From Meira nashicola (taxonomy: Eukaryota > Basidiomycota > Exobasidiomycetes > Exobasidiales > Brachybasidiaceae), in NCBI GenBank assembly GCA_001600355.1, contig BCJU01000001.1, positions 4,340,013 to 4,404,012 on the forward strand: 64,000 nucleotides of DNA, given 5' to 3'. Shown here in pieces: positions 1-8,823 of the stretch; within the stretch, counting starts at the first letter, position 1, and each line of letters begins with the position of its first letter. The translations under genes and the position numbers were made by a program. Below the pieces are notes generated by a model that was given only the letters and a program-made list of their open reading frames with translations, was not told where the DNA came from and ran no database searches.

Positions 1-696
1 GCAGCTGCTTTTATTCGTACAGTTGATCCACCGATTCGTTTACCTGAAACATGCAAAGTACAACCTAAAGATTACGGTTCAGGTAAAAATGGACCTGATG
101 TTGAAATTATTGGAGCACCTTTAGCTTTTATCGATCATGGTGAAAGTAGACCACCAGGTGAATCGGATGTGTTTAGTATGGTTCCGATCGGATTAAGACC
201 ACAATCAAAAGGAACGATTGAACTTAACAGTCGTGATCCATTCGAACATCCAATCATTAATCCAAATTATCTTTCGGAAAAGAATGATCGTGATGTTTTA
301 GTAGTTGGCGTTCGTGTTTGTTTGGAAATTTTACGTTCAAAAGCATTGGAAAAATACTTGGAACCTGTTGAAGTGAACGATGATCCTGATTCACCTTGGT
401 GGCCATACAGTGCAAGTGATATTCATGCAATCACAGATGAACAAATTATTTCATGGATGCCACATACTGCATTCACCTTATACCATCCAATCGGAACAGC
501 AAGAATGGGACCTAACAAAAGTGAAAGCGTTGTAGATTTGCAATGCAAAGTTCACGGAACAAAAGGTTTACGTGTTATTGATGCAAGTATTTTCCCTGAA
601 CAAGTTAGCGGTCATCCAACTGCACCAATCATTGCAATCGCTGAAAAAGCAGCAGAACAGATTCGAGGTATCGGCATTCAAAAAGCTCAACTCTAA
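1..696 (+). CDS. GMC-family FAD oxidoreductase, C-terminal part (5' end outside window)
   Basis: The frame is open from the first base, so the gene is cut by the window edge and 231 residues are visible. They match the C-terminal substrate-binding domain of glucose-methanol-choline oxidoreductases (GMC_oxred_C). Near the end lie the two family signatures: TLYHPIGTARMG, with the catalytic His, and VSGHPTAPIIAIAEKAA, with the second His/Asn position. Members oxidise alcohols or sugars with FAD, often outside the cell. The N-terminal FAD-binding GxGxxG and any signal peptide are not visible, so location and substrate cannot be given. A sugar-type transporter follows on the same strand. Family call is firm, substrate unknown. 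Confidence 0.9.
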   Translation, partial: AAAFIRTVDPPIRLPETCKVQPKDYGSGKNGPDVEIIGAPLAFIDHGESRPPGESDVFSMVPIGLRPQSKGTIELNSRDPFEHPIINPNYLSEKNDRDVLVVGVRVCLEILRSKALEKYLEPVEVNDDPDSPWWPYSASDIHAITDEQIISWMPHTAFTLYHPIGTARMGPNKSESVVDLQCKVHGTKGLRVIDASIFPEQVSGHPTAPIIAIAEKAAEQIRGIGIQKAQL

Positions 697-864
697 TGGC
701 TTAACTTATAATCAACGGTTAATTTCAATGACTTAAGTTATATTCAATAATCAATTTGTATCTTTCTCAGTATATAATCTATGATTTTTTATGATTTCTT
801 TTATTATTATATTTCGGAAGAATTATTTACCCCAAATTGCTGCTTAGGTATATGTATAATCAAT

Positions 865-888
865 GCCTCTTGGCATGACCAAAGAGGC
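865..888. repeat. Inverted repeat able to form a hairpin
   Basis: GCCTCTT (865-871) is followed after ten bases by its exact complement AAGAGGC (882-888). The inner GG/CC can lengthen the stem with one bulged A. It lies between the GMC gene and the transporter. Role unknown. Confidence 0.5.
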
Positions 889-1087
889 GTAAAATGAATT
901 GATAAAAGATGCTTGGCACGTCTTGGCGCGGGGGTTTTAGTGTATGTACATATCTAGGTGCATGAACAGACAAGCGCTAAAATGTATGACGACAGGTTTT
1001 GACAATGTTAATCATCTTTCCTTAAGTCATTCTGTACCTCAATCTCACCGCCACTCGGTAAATTCGCCTTGATGATCTTTATTTTAT

Positions 1088-1093
1088 GCGGGG
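1088..1093 (+). promoter_or_regulatory. Candidate Mig1/CreA-type glucose-repression site
   Basis: GCGGGG preceded by an AT-rich run (ATTTTAT) matches the known Mig1 pattern of an AT tract followed by GCGGGG. It lies about 245 bp before the transporter start. A second GCGGGG is at 928-933 without the AT tract. The link to carbon repression is inference. Confidence 0.35.
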
Positions 1094-1244
1094 GTCCTTT
1101 GGGTCTGGTCTGCGGTCTTGTCCGTATCTAAGCGAGGTGATTGATTAATAATATAAGATTGTATGCCAAGAAATACGGGGTCTAAGATCTTTCGTGAGAA
1201 AAAAAGATGGGGAATTAAAAACAAAAAAAAAATGACGGGCCTTG

Positions 1245-1252
1245 TATAAATA
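1245..1252 (+). promoter_or_regulatory. TATA box of the sugar transporter
   Basis: TATAAATA lies 92 bp before the ATG. Distance and sequence suit a fungal core promoter. Confidence 0.6.
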
Positions 1253-1304
1253 GAAGAACAGTAAAATGAATATTTTATCTTTTTTGATTCTTCTCATTGT
1301 TTAC

Positions 1305-1330
1305 CAACAACAACAACAACAACAACAACA
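1305..1330 (+). repeat. (CAA)8 tract in the 5' leader of the sugar transporter
   Basis: Eight CAA units end six bases before the ATG at 1337. CAA leaders are unstructured and are known to favour scanning by ribosomes. A length-variable repeat here could tune expression (inference). Confidence 0.7.
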
Positions 1331-1336
1331 CTCGTC

Positions 1337-3333
1337 ATGGACAACGAAAAAGATAAACCATTAGCTGATGCAAAAATTGCGACAGATGATGTCGAATCAG
1401 ATCATGCTCCCGCAACATCAAATGAAAGCATACAAGAAGATACGGAAAAACAAGGTGAACCAAAAGCAATCGTAAATGCAGAATTAGAAAAACGATTAGC
1501 AAATCCTCTCAAACTTTTGACAAGAGAAGAGATTTTTGAAAGAAGTAAAGAATTTGCTCGTTTAGTAGGAGAACCGGAAAATGTTGAATTGTTCAATAAA
1601 GGTGCTCTTTTAGCAAGAGATCCTTTATTGTATGAAACACTACCACTTTTAAACGATGCAGATCGTGCTGATATTCGAAGAGAAGAAACGCATAGATGGG
1701 ATCATCCAAAGCAATTGTATGTTTTGGTAATTTGCTGTTCTTTAGGTGCAGTCGTTCAAGGTATGGATCAATCAGTAATTAATGGAGCAAATTTATTCTT
1801 TCCGACAACGTTTGGAATCGAAAATGAATCAAACTGGTTCTTGGGCATCATTAATAGTGCTCCTTATTTCAGTTGTGCACTTTTGGCTTGCTTTGTTACC
1901 GAACCTCTCAATCATTATTTCGGTCGTCGTGGTACAATTTTTATTACTTGCTTCGTCGCTTTTGCAACTTGTATCTGGTCAGGCGTAGTACACACATGGT
2001 GGCATTTGATCATAGCAAGAGTAGCTTTAGGTTTTGGTATTGCTCCAAAGAGTGCAACTGTTCCTGTTTATGCAAGTGAATGTGTTCCAGCTCAAATTAG
2101 AGGAGGTTTAGTGATGCAATGGCAATTATGGACTGCATTTGGAATAATGTTAGGTTATATTGCTGATATTGCATTTTATAATGTACCTGATCAATCGGGA
2201 ATCGTTGGTTTAAATTGGCGTTTGATGTTAGGTTCAGCTGCTCTTCCTCCGATTGCAGTGATGGCGCTTGTCTTCTTTTCTCCTGAAAGTCCAAGATGGT
2301 ATTTATCAAAAGATAGACATCAAGAAGCCTATCAAGCAATGTTAAAGCTTCGAAAGACACCTTTACGTGCGGCACGCGATCTATATGCTGCATATGAGGG
2401 TGTTTTGGCCGAAAGGTTGCTGAACTCATCACGGTCAAGAAATCGCCTGGTTGAGATGATCACTTCTCCTAGAATCAGAAAGGGCGTTCAATCCTCAGGC
2501 TTCGTCATGTATATGCAACAGTTCTGCGTGAGTATCACTTTTTAGATTATCTTTTTACCATTTCTGGCTTACTGACATCTTATTTTCCTTCCCTACAGGG
2601 TATTAATGTTAACGCCTACTACTCCAGTACGATCTTCCAGCTGTCTGGTGCTACAGAAATCGCTGCATTAGGCGCATCTCTCGGTTGGGGTTCGGTGAAT
2701 TGGTTGATGGGTTTCCCAGCAATATGGACAATTGATAAAATTGGTAGAAGAGGTTTACTTTTGATCGGTTTCCCTTTGATGAGCATATTTTTGTTCTGGA
2801 CCGGATTTTCATTCTACATCGAAGATCAAACGGCTAGACTGGCCATGGTAGCTTTGGGAACATACTTGCATTGTTGTGCATATTCGCCTACAGAAGGTCC
2901 TGTACCTTTCACTTACTCTTCCGAATCATTCCCTCTTGCCCATCGTACGATCGGTATGACATGGGCAGTGAGTGTATGCTGGTTCTTCAACGGAGTTTTA
3001 TCTTTGACGTTCCCCGAAATGCTCACCGCCTTTACACCGACGGGTGCATTCAGTTGGTATGCTGCTTGGAACATCTTTGGATTCTTGTACACATACTTCC
3101 TTTTACCCGAAACCAAGTCACTTTCTTTGGAGGAATTAGATGCTACATTTAGTGTCTCCAATCGCGAACATGCTGCATATTACTGGAAGCGACTACCTCA
3201 TGACGTTTCCTGGCTCATGTCCTTCGGCAAAAAGGAACCTTATGGAGAATATTTGTATGAACATGAAAAGTTCACCATGGAAGAACGCAAGCAACGTGGA
3301 GCGACATTTGCCGAAGCGGCTGCTGGCCACTAG
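1337..3333 (+). CDS. MFS sugar/polyol (inositol-type) transporter
   Basis: This is a plasma-membrane sugar porter of the major facilitator superfamily. Two exons (1337-2527 and 2599-3333) join in frame across a 71 bp intron with GTGAGT donor, CTGAC branch site and CTACAG acceptor, giving 641 residues. The join creates the family motif QQFCGINVNAYYSSTIF. Other visible signatures are FGRRG after helix 2, PESPRWYL, DKIGRRG and PETKSLSLEELD. The charged N-terminal extension of about 130 residues (with NPLKLLTREEIFERSKEFAR and a HRWDHP block) is typical of a fungal subgroup often labelled myo-inositol or general sugar transporters; the true substrate cannot be read from sequence. Upstream GCGGGG boxes hint at carbon-source control. 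Confidence 0.92.
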
Positions 3334-3938
3334 ATAATGATGATCGTATTATATCCAATCAACTTGTTGTGATGGAAGAATTGTTGAGTCTTCAATAAAA
3401 TCTGTATTTCGCAACACTGTCAACATCACCTCCGACGCGTGCGAATAAAATTAGTGTAAAGGTTGACTGAAACGAAATGTACGCCGTTTAGTATGCACAA
3501 CAAAATTCAGCCAAAAGAAACACAGTGTGGCGTGCATAGGTGGGCTGGCGTTCAAACAAACGGACGGACGGGCAGTATGCATAATGCAAAATGCAAACCG
3601 ACGGGCGTCGTTCATATCGGAAGACTTTGTGACATTTCCGAGCAACACACTCTTCTTTACTCAAGATATAGATTCAGTAAGATTCTCCGATCCTTACGCC
3701 CCATACGATAAGAAGCATGTGGTAAAGTTTAATTGTATGTATCTTCTGATTTAATTCAACGCCTCGTGCAGCAAGAATTCGTTTATATGTTGTTTAGAGA
3801 AGTTGATAAAGAATATTTTGGCTATAAACATATGTCTATAAAAGCAGAGCTAAGATGGATATATTCAATCTTGATCTCCTCACGCCGGTCGTCAATCTTT
3901 CTTCCTTTTCTTTGTTTTTATCATTATTATTATAAAAA
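3334..3938. other. Intergenic region
   Basis: Only short overlapping open frames without coding character are present. A TATA box at 3839-3846 serves the next gene. I see nothing else. Confidence 0.6.
3839..3846 (+). promoter_or_regulatory. TATA box of the 3939 gene
   Basis: TATAAAAG is exactly 100 bp before the ATG at 3939 and is followed by a pyrimidine-rich stretch. Confidence 0.55.
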
Positions 3939-4475
3939 ATGCGTAGCACAATTATCATTTCGACTATTGTCGCATTCTTAGGTACTTCTTTGGTTGCTTT
4001 AGCAGCTCCACTTGATGTAACTTCTTCTCAAAATGGTTTAGGCACATGGGATTTTAACAGCAGGTCTGTTACAGATTCAACTGGAAGTACTTTATTCACT
4101 CGTCGAGAACTTCAAGAATTATCAGAAGCTCCAAATCAAGTAGCTAGAGCAATTCATGAATACAACCTATTAGAAACAAGAATGGGAAAAGGAAGTAAAA
4201 AGGGTGGAGGTAGCGGAGGCGGTAAAAATACTACTAAAACAGTCGGTCAAGGTCCTTATGAAATGAATGCAGATGATTATCATAAAAATGTTAAACCGGC
4301 AATTAATTCTCACTTTGAAGCAAACGATCCAGATCACGGTTTAAATGGTAGTAATCCGGATTATAACATTGATAGAAAAGGTAACGTTCAAGCTAATCCT
4401 CAAAATGGTGGTGCAGGAAGTGGTTATACGGCAAAAATGAAAGATATTTTCCCAAACGGTTATCATACCCCATAA
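3939..4475 (+). CDS. Small secreted protein of unknown function
   Basis: The 178-residue product begins with a clear signal peptide: MRST, then a hydrophobic core, then a likely cut after ALA before APLDV. The mature part has no cysteine. It carries a short basic glycine-rich hinge near residues 84-98 (KGSKKGGGSGGGK) and a polar C-terminal half with the order MNADDYHKNVKPAINSHFE then NPDYNIDRKGN, ending in a short aromatic tail. I do not recognise a family. A single exon and a good TATA box argue for a real, probably well expressed gene. Extracellular or wall location is inferred from the signal peptide alone. Confidence 0.75.
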   Translation: MRSTIIISTIVAFLGTSLVALAAPLDVTSSQNGLGTWDFNSRSVTDSTGSTLFTRRELQELSEAPNQVARAIHEYNLLETRMGKGSKKGGGSGGGKNTTKTVGQGPYEMNADDYHKNVKPAINSHFEANDPDHGLNGSNPDYNIDRKGNVQANPQNGGAGSGYTAKMKDIFPNGYHTP

Positions 4476-4652
4476 ATAAACTCTATGTAGAAGAATATAG
4501 TTAACTTATAGAAGCAAATAATTGTTGTACTACTATATTTTTTAATTATATTGATACACTACAGTTTTCAATGGTGAGAAAATGTTCTTAAGGGTAATCA
4601 TATAGTCACACAAATGTTTTATTAGGATGAAAATGTATTCGTATTATATACT

Positions 4653-6254
4653 CTATGAACCCAGACGGGTGTTTGCCCATTTATTGCTTGTCATTTGATT
4701 AGAATGCGATGATTCTCTTGCCTCCCACTCTGCTTTATTACCTGAAACATTTTTTAAGGCTGAACAGATATACGAAAGTTGAGGACATTTTGTCAATAAG
4801 ATATCCACATCTTTTGCTGAGATGTCATCATGCAAAGAAGGCAACGAAAGCGTTTGTAAATTCTTTGCATTTTGTAGAGCAATTAATGTCGCTTTTCCTG
4901 CAGTAAAGAAGTCTGGTCCGCCTAAATGACATTCTTGTAAAGTTTGAGCTTGTCTTTCTAGCATTTGAACAATAATATCTTCTCCTGTTTCTGCTACTTC
5001 ATCATCGATATCCCAAATATATAAAGATTTTAAACTTGGAGAAAATGGAAGTGCTAAAGCGGCAAATATAGATCGAGTAACTGTCCAACCCATACCAAAA
5101 TGAATAGACTGTAAACTATTCCATGATCTTTCATAAAGAATATTACTGAACCAATCTGGTTGATCATCTTGATTTACCTTACTGATTTGTAAACTTTTCA
5201 ATTGAGGTGTATCACGAGCGAACGAAATCAAATCAATCGCTTCTACTCCTCCGGAATATTTTATGGATAGATTTTGAAGTGCAGGACATTTCCTACTTAT
5301 TGCATTTAATTCTTCTTCCTTGACTTCACATTGAGGGCCTAGTGTGATTGATTCTATCTTCTCAGTTAGATTTTCAAAGAATACGTTCGAAAAATAACTT
5401 GTCCAACCACGAAGATCTAGATGAACGAGAGACGAAAAAATATCTTTACCTTGATTTGATTCTAGTTCTGTTGTATTCTCGACTTCTACTATTTTGTGCG
5501 GAGGTATGAAACAAGCCCAAGTAAAACTTTTGAGATTTTTACAAGATTGCAATATTTTAAAAAGTAGAACGCCATCCTGCTGATCGAACGTATCTTTCTC
5601 ATCACTTTGTTGACCTCTTTGAATTAATAATTCTTCTATATTCGTACATGCTGAACAGATTTCAAGCAGTAAATTTCCATTCGCACCACCAGCCTGCCAA
5701 AATAAATGAACCTTTTTTACTCTTTTTGTTAGTTCAGGTTGAATGGCAATTGCATATCCGAACTTCCATTGTTTTTCCAATGTATCCAAATCACCTACAT
5801 CTTCGTATAAATGCGTTTCAGCAATTTGACGAAAATCGTTCGATGTTTCACATAATGTTTTAAGCATTTGTTGACGTTCAGGAGAAGGATCGGAAGCTAG
5901 AATATGTTCTACAATTTCATAATTTAACTCGATAGGTAGACGTCGTGATGAGAGTGTTTGTGATGATAAATGACTATCATTATTTTGACTTTCTGCAGCT
6001 ATCAATTTTGCCTTTTGTGGTAGAAAGAATGTTTGATTTTGTAAACCTTCTATCTTTAATGATTCTATTTCTTGCTTTACTCTTTCGTGAAATCGTACTG
6101 CATCTTTAGATTTTTGTTGTGTCTTTAAATCATGCTTTGATAGACTTTGTAGTAAATGTGTATGTTGATATTGTGCCTCACAAATTCCAAAATAGGCTTT
6201 TATATAGTCCTTCTTTGATGTTTCTCGTATACAGTTTTGCAAATCGATAGTCAT
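4653..6254 (-). CDS. F-box-like, leucine-rich-repeat protein
   Basis: The product has 533 residues. A polar, partly coiled N-terminus (1-100) leads to an F-box-like helix set at about 105-152 (LPIELNYEIVEHILASD ... ETHLYEDV), the usual layout of basidiomycete F-box proteins. The rest is irregular leucine-rich repeats, for example CPALQNLSIKY, TPQLKSLQIS and AKNLQTLSLPSL. Such proteins act as substrate receptors of SCF ubiquitin ligases through Skp1; the target is unknown. Members of this group multiply and diverge quickly in basidiomycete genomes. The ATG is a true start and no intron is needed. The F-box is weak, so ubiquitin-ligase activity is inference. Confidence 0.72.
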   Translation of the reverse strand: MTIDLQNCIRETSKKDYIKAYFGICEAQYQHTHLLQSLSKHDLKTQQKSKDAVRFHERVKQEIESLKIEGLQNQTFFLPQKAKLIAAESQNNDSHLSSQTLSSRRLPIELNYEIVEHILASDPSPERQQMLKTLCETSNDFRQIAETHLYEDVGDLDTLEKQWKFGYAIAIQPELTKRVKKVHLFWQAGGANGNLLLEICSACTNIEELLIQRGQQSDEKDTFDQQDGVLLFKILQSCKNLKSFTWACFIPPHKIVEVENTTELESNQGKDIFSSLVHLDLRGWTSYFSNVFFENLTEKIESITLGPQCEVKEEELNAISRKCPALQNLSIKYSGGVEAIDLISFARDTPQLKSLQISKVNQDDQPDWFSNILYERSWNSLQSIHFGMGWTVTRSIFAALALPFSPSLKSLYIWDIDDEVAETGEDIIVQMLERQAQTLQECHLGGPDFFTAGKATLIALQNAKNLQTLSLPSLHDDISAKDVDILLTKCPQLSYICSALKNVSGNKAEWEARESSHSNQMTSNKWANTRLGS

Positions 6255-6636
6255 TTGTAAATTTTATGAATAAGTGATTAAGAATAAAGTTTCATGATGA
6301 GCTCTTTATAAACGAAGTATATCTTTAGATACGGTTTTGAGAAAAGTGGAGACGCCGAATAAAATTCCATACATGAAAGAGTGAAATTAAGGTTGCATGT
6401 CTTATTCTCGTTCGCAATCTGCAGTATGCCCGCATTCCCGTATTTTAGCTTTTTAACATACGCCTGCATGCATGTTTAGTGGCATCTCGCTTCTGCGCCC
6501 GGCGCCCGCCATAATTGTTTAGGTTGCATGAATCACAGCTTATTACATGTAGGATATATTCGCATGTCATCAAAGATATAAAGATAAAAATGTATAGATA
6601 CAGAGTGGTGACTGCGAGTTGAAGTATAAACCCCTT
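6255..6636. other. Intergenic region between two minus-strand genes
   Basis: Promoter of the F-box gene and 3' flank of the DUF2867 gene. No coding or structured element was found. Confidence 0.55.
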
Positions 6637-7368
6637 CTACTCATGCTTTGACGATTCAAGGGTTTTTTGAAGTCGTTTTAATTGACTCTTTACGATAAGA
6701 ATATGAAATGGTTTGATTATATATAAATATAATTTTCCACTCCAATTGTGCCATTTCACTACGGTACTCATGACTACTTCCTCTGCTGCACAATCACTTG
6801 CCTTTGATGGTTTAATCTGTTGTACTTTTATCGATAAGCGAAAATCAAGATGACCATCATTTAACCCTAAAAGAACTTCCTTTTTATCAAATGATTTTTC
6901 AAGAATAGGAAAAAATGAAATCATTTCATGTTTTTGTTTTGACTCTTTGGCTATTTTTGACGTTTCTTTTAACTGTAAAATTCGTGCAAATGTATGATCA
7001 CGAAGCCATAATAATCCTTTAATCCATCCTGGCATAGGTTCAAGTATTCCCTTTGCTAAAATAATAGCATCATAAGAGGAACTATTTGGTAGTGTGAGTG
7101 CATATGAATCAGAGAATGATATGTTTGATAGTCCTTCTTTTCCAAACAAGAGACCTTCTTTTGGCATAGGCACGCTTCGTATCCTACTTTGCTTATTTCC
7201 CATCGCTGTTGTGCTATTGTGACGTATTCTTAATGGCGATAAGAGAGTTGTTCTTTCTATTAACTTCGTAATTTTTAATTGAGAAGCAACACGATAAGTT
7301 CTTGCTATTATCATCTTATCAATATAACACGTAGGTAAGAATTGTGTGAAGTCAATATTCCCAGTCAT
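6637..7368 (-). CDS. DUF2867-family protein, possibly mitochondrial
   Basis: The family is recognisable from its ordered motifs: PGWIKGLLWLRDHTF, then KEVLLGLNDGHLDFRLSI, then STVVKWHNWSGKLYLY and IIKPFHILIVKSQLKRL at the C-terminus. DUF2867 proteins are small fungal and bacterial proteins of unknown biochemical role, related to the SRPBCC-like ligand-binding fold in some annotations. The open frame gives 243 residues from the first ATG. A second ATG 19 codons later would begin MIIARTYRVASQLKITK, rich in basic and hydroxyl residues without acids, like a mitochondrial presequence. A third at MGNKQSR fits the core start. Which start is used decides the location. It is divergent from the SDR at 7517, with 148 bp between them. 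Confidence 0.78.
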   Translation of the reverse strand: MTGNIDFTQFLPTCYIDKMIIARTYRVASQLKITKLIERTTLLSPLRIRHNSTTAMGNKQSRIRSVPMPKEGLLFGKEGLSNISFSDSYALTLPNSSSYDAIILAKGILEPMPGWIKGLLWLRDHTFARILQLKETSKIAKESKQKHEMISFFPILEKSFDKKEVLLGLNDGHLDFRLSIKVQQIKPSKASDCAAEEVVMSTVVKWHNWSGKLYLYIIKPFHILIVKSQLKRLQKTLESSKHE

Positions 7369-7516
7369 TGTCCGCTAATTCCCGATTTTCCGCCTGTATA
7401 AGATTTAGCCTATTTCCGAAAACCTAGACTGTTTTTCCGAAAGTCACACGTACTTTCCTCCACATCATTGCTTTCGTTTCCTTCTTCTTTCCATCATATA
7501 AATATATTCTCAAAAG

Positions 7517-8321
7517 ATGACAAACGTAATTTTCATCACAGGTGGTGGTTCAGGTATCGGTAAAGCAACAGCAGAATTATTTGCCGAAAAAGGGTATAAA
7601 GTTGTTATTACTGGAAGAGATATAGAAAAGTTAAATAAAGCTTCAAAAGAAATTCAAGAAAAAGGTGGAGAATGTTGGAGTATTGGATTAGATATTGGAG
7701 ATGCAAGAGCTGTTCCATTCTTGTGTTGAAGAAGTTGTGAGGAAATGGCATAAGATTGATATTCTAGTGAATAATGCAGGTATCGCACTTGGATCACCAA
7801 AACCATTTTATGAACAAACAATCGAAGATATTCAAACAGTAATAAATACTAATATAATGGGTACTTTAATGGTTACACATGCTGTATTACAACAAAGTAT
7901 GATGAAACAAGAGAAAGGTGGACAAGGAACGATCATAAATATAAGTAGTATAACAGGCTTAGAAGTTCCTCCAATGGGTGAAGCAACTTATCATACGAGT
8001 AAAACAGCAATTGAAGGATTTTCAAACGTTTTACGTCAGGAAACGATTGGTTCAAATGTTCGTGTTTTAGTTGTTCGTCCTGGTTTTGTTGGTGGAACGA
8101 CAAACTTTCATGGTAATCGCTTGAATGATAAAGCAGCTGAGAAGCAAGTATTCGAAGGCCTTGAACCTGTGTTGGAAACGGATGTGGCAAAAGCTGTTGA
8201 ATATCTAGTTGATTCGCCAGAACGTGTTTCTATTAAAGCTATTGATGTTGTACCGACGGCACAGAGGTCGTTAGCAACAGTTGACAGACAATGGAACGAA
8301 CGTAATTCGGTTAAAGAATGA
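7517..8321 (+). CDS. Short-chain dehydrogenase (YdfG/serine dehydrogenase-like) with a frameshift
   Basis: Both halves of one SDR are present but in different frames. The first (7517-7729) holds the cofactor motif TGGGSGIGKA. The second holds NNAG, the catalytic SSITG and YHTSK, and a C-terminus ending VVPTAQRSLATVDRQWNERN, typical of the NADP-dependent serine/3-hydroxy acid dehydrogenase group. The frames must switch between 7695 and 7729, where the text reads GTTCCATTC; one surplus base there explains it, and the residue count across the gap then fits the family. No intron fits: the room is too small and the GT..AG pairs give the wrong phase. It is either a sequencing or assembly indel or a recently broken gene. 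Everything after the shift is intact, which favours an error or a very young break. Confidence 0.82.
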
Positions 8322-8823
8322 TAGAACGGATAATCCTTCTGGCAAGGGCGTTATTACGCCGCCATTATACCGAAGCACGTATAAAATGATAGGCACTTTA
8401 TCAGTGTTTTAACTTTCCGCGTACGCCGCGCCCACCGTTGGCGTTGGCGTGCAGATCACACTGATTGGCCGTTGCAACGCGTATGAAGAGGGAGGGTGAC
8501 AATGTGAATCTTACTCAAGGTGATCATAGACATGTACCAATTCTCATGTCATAAAACTGTCAAACACATTCAATGGCGTTTCCGAAGGCGTGTATCCGCA
8601 TCTTGTCCGTGAGACGTTAGTGTATTACGCCGGAAGCCGAATAAAGAATGCTTCGAATATAAAAAGGCTATTATCATCTTGTATTCGTTTAAATTTTATT
8701 CATTTATTTTCCCTTTTTTTCTTTTATCCTTTTCTCTTTTTTTTTTCAAAAGTCCTGGGCTGGTCTTAGGCAACAACAAATAGCAATCGACTGGTCGAAC
8801 TTGCACACTCTCTTTAAACAACA
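8322..8823. other. Intergenic region: promoter of the 8824 gene
   Basis: It contains a TATA box (8658-8667) and a long pyrimidine-rich stretch (about 8690-8750) before the start at 8824, as in strongly expressed fungal genes. No other gene is visible. Confidence 0.6.
8658..8667 (+). promoter_or_regulatory. TATA box of the Kex2-repeat protein gene
   Basis: TATAAAAAGG lies 166 bp before the ATG and just before a CT-rich tract. Confidence 0.55.

Larger units (their letters stand above)
697..1336. other. Intergenic region: promoter of the sugar transporter
   Basis: No gene is seen here. It holds a hairpin (865-888), two GCGGGG boxes (928-933 and 1088-1093), a TATA box (1245-1252) and a (CAA)8 tract in the presumed 5' leader (1305-1330). 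Confidence 0.7.

Noticed and set aside
3451..3938. Short overlapping open frames
   Set aside because: No signal peptide, domain or codon pattern, and they overlap each other in several frames.
7700..7740. Small intron explaining the SDR frame change
   Set aside because: Available GT..AG pairs are about 20 bp long and give the wrong phase.
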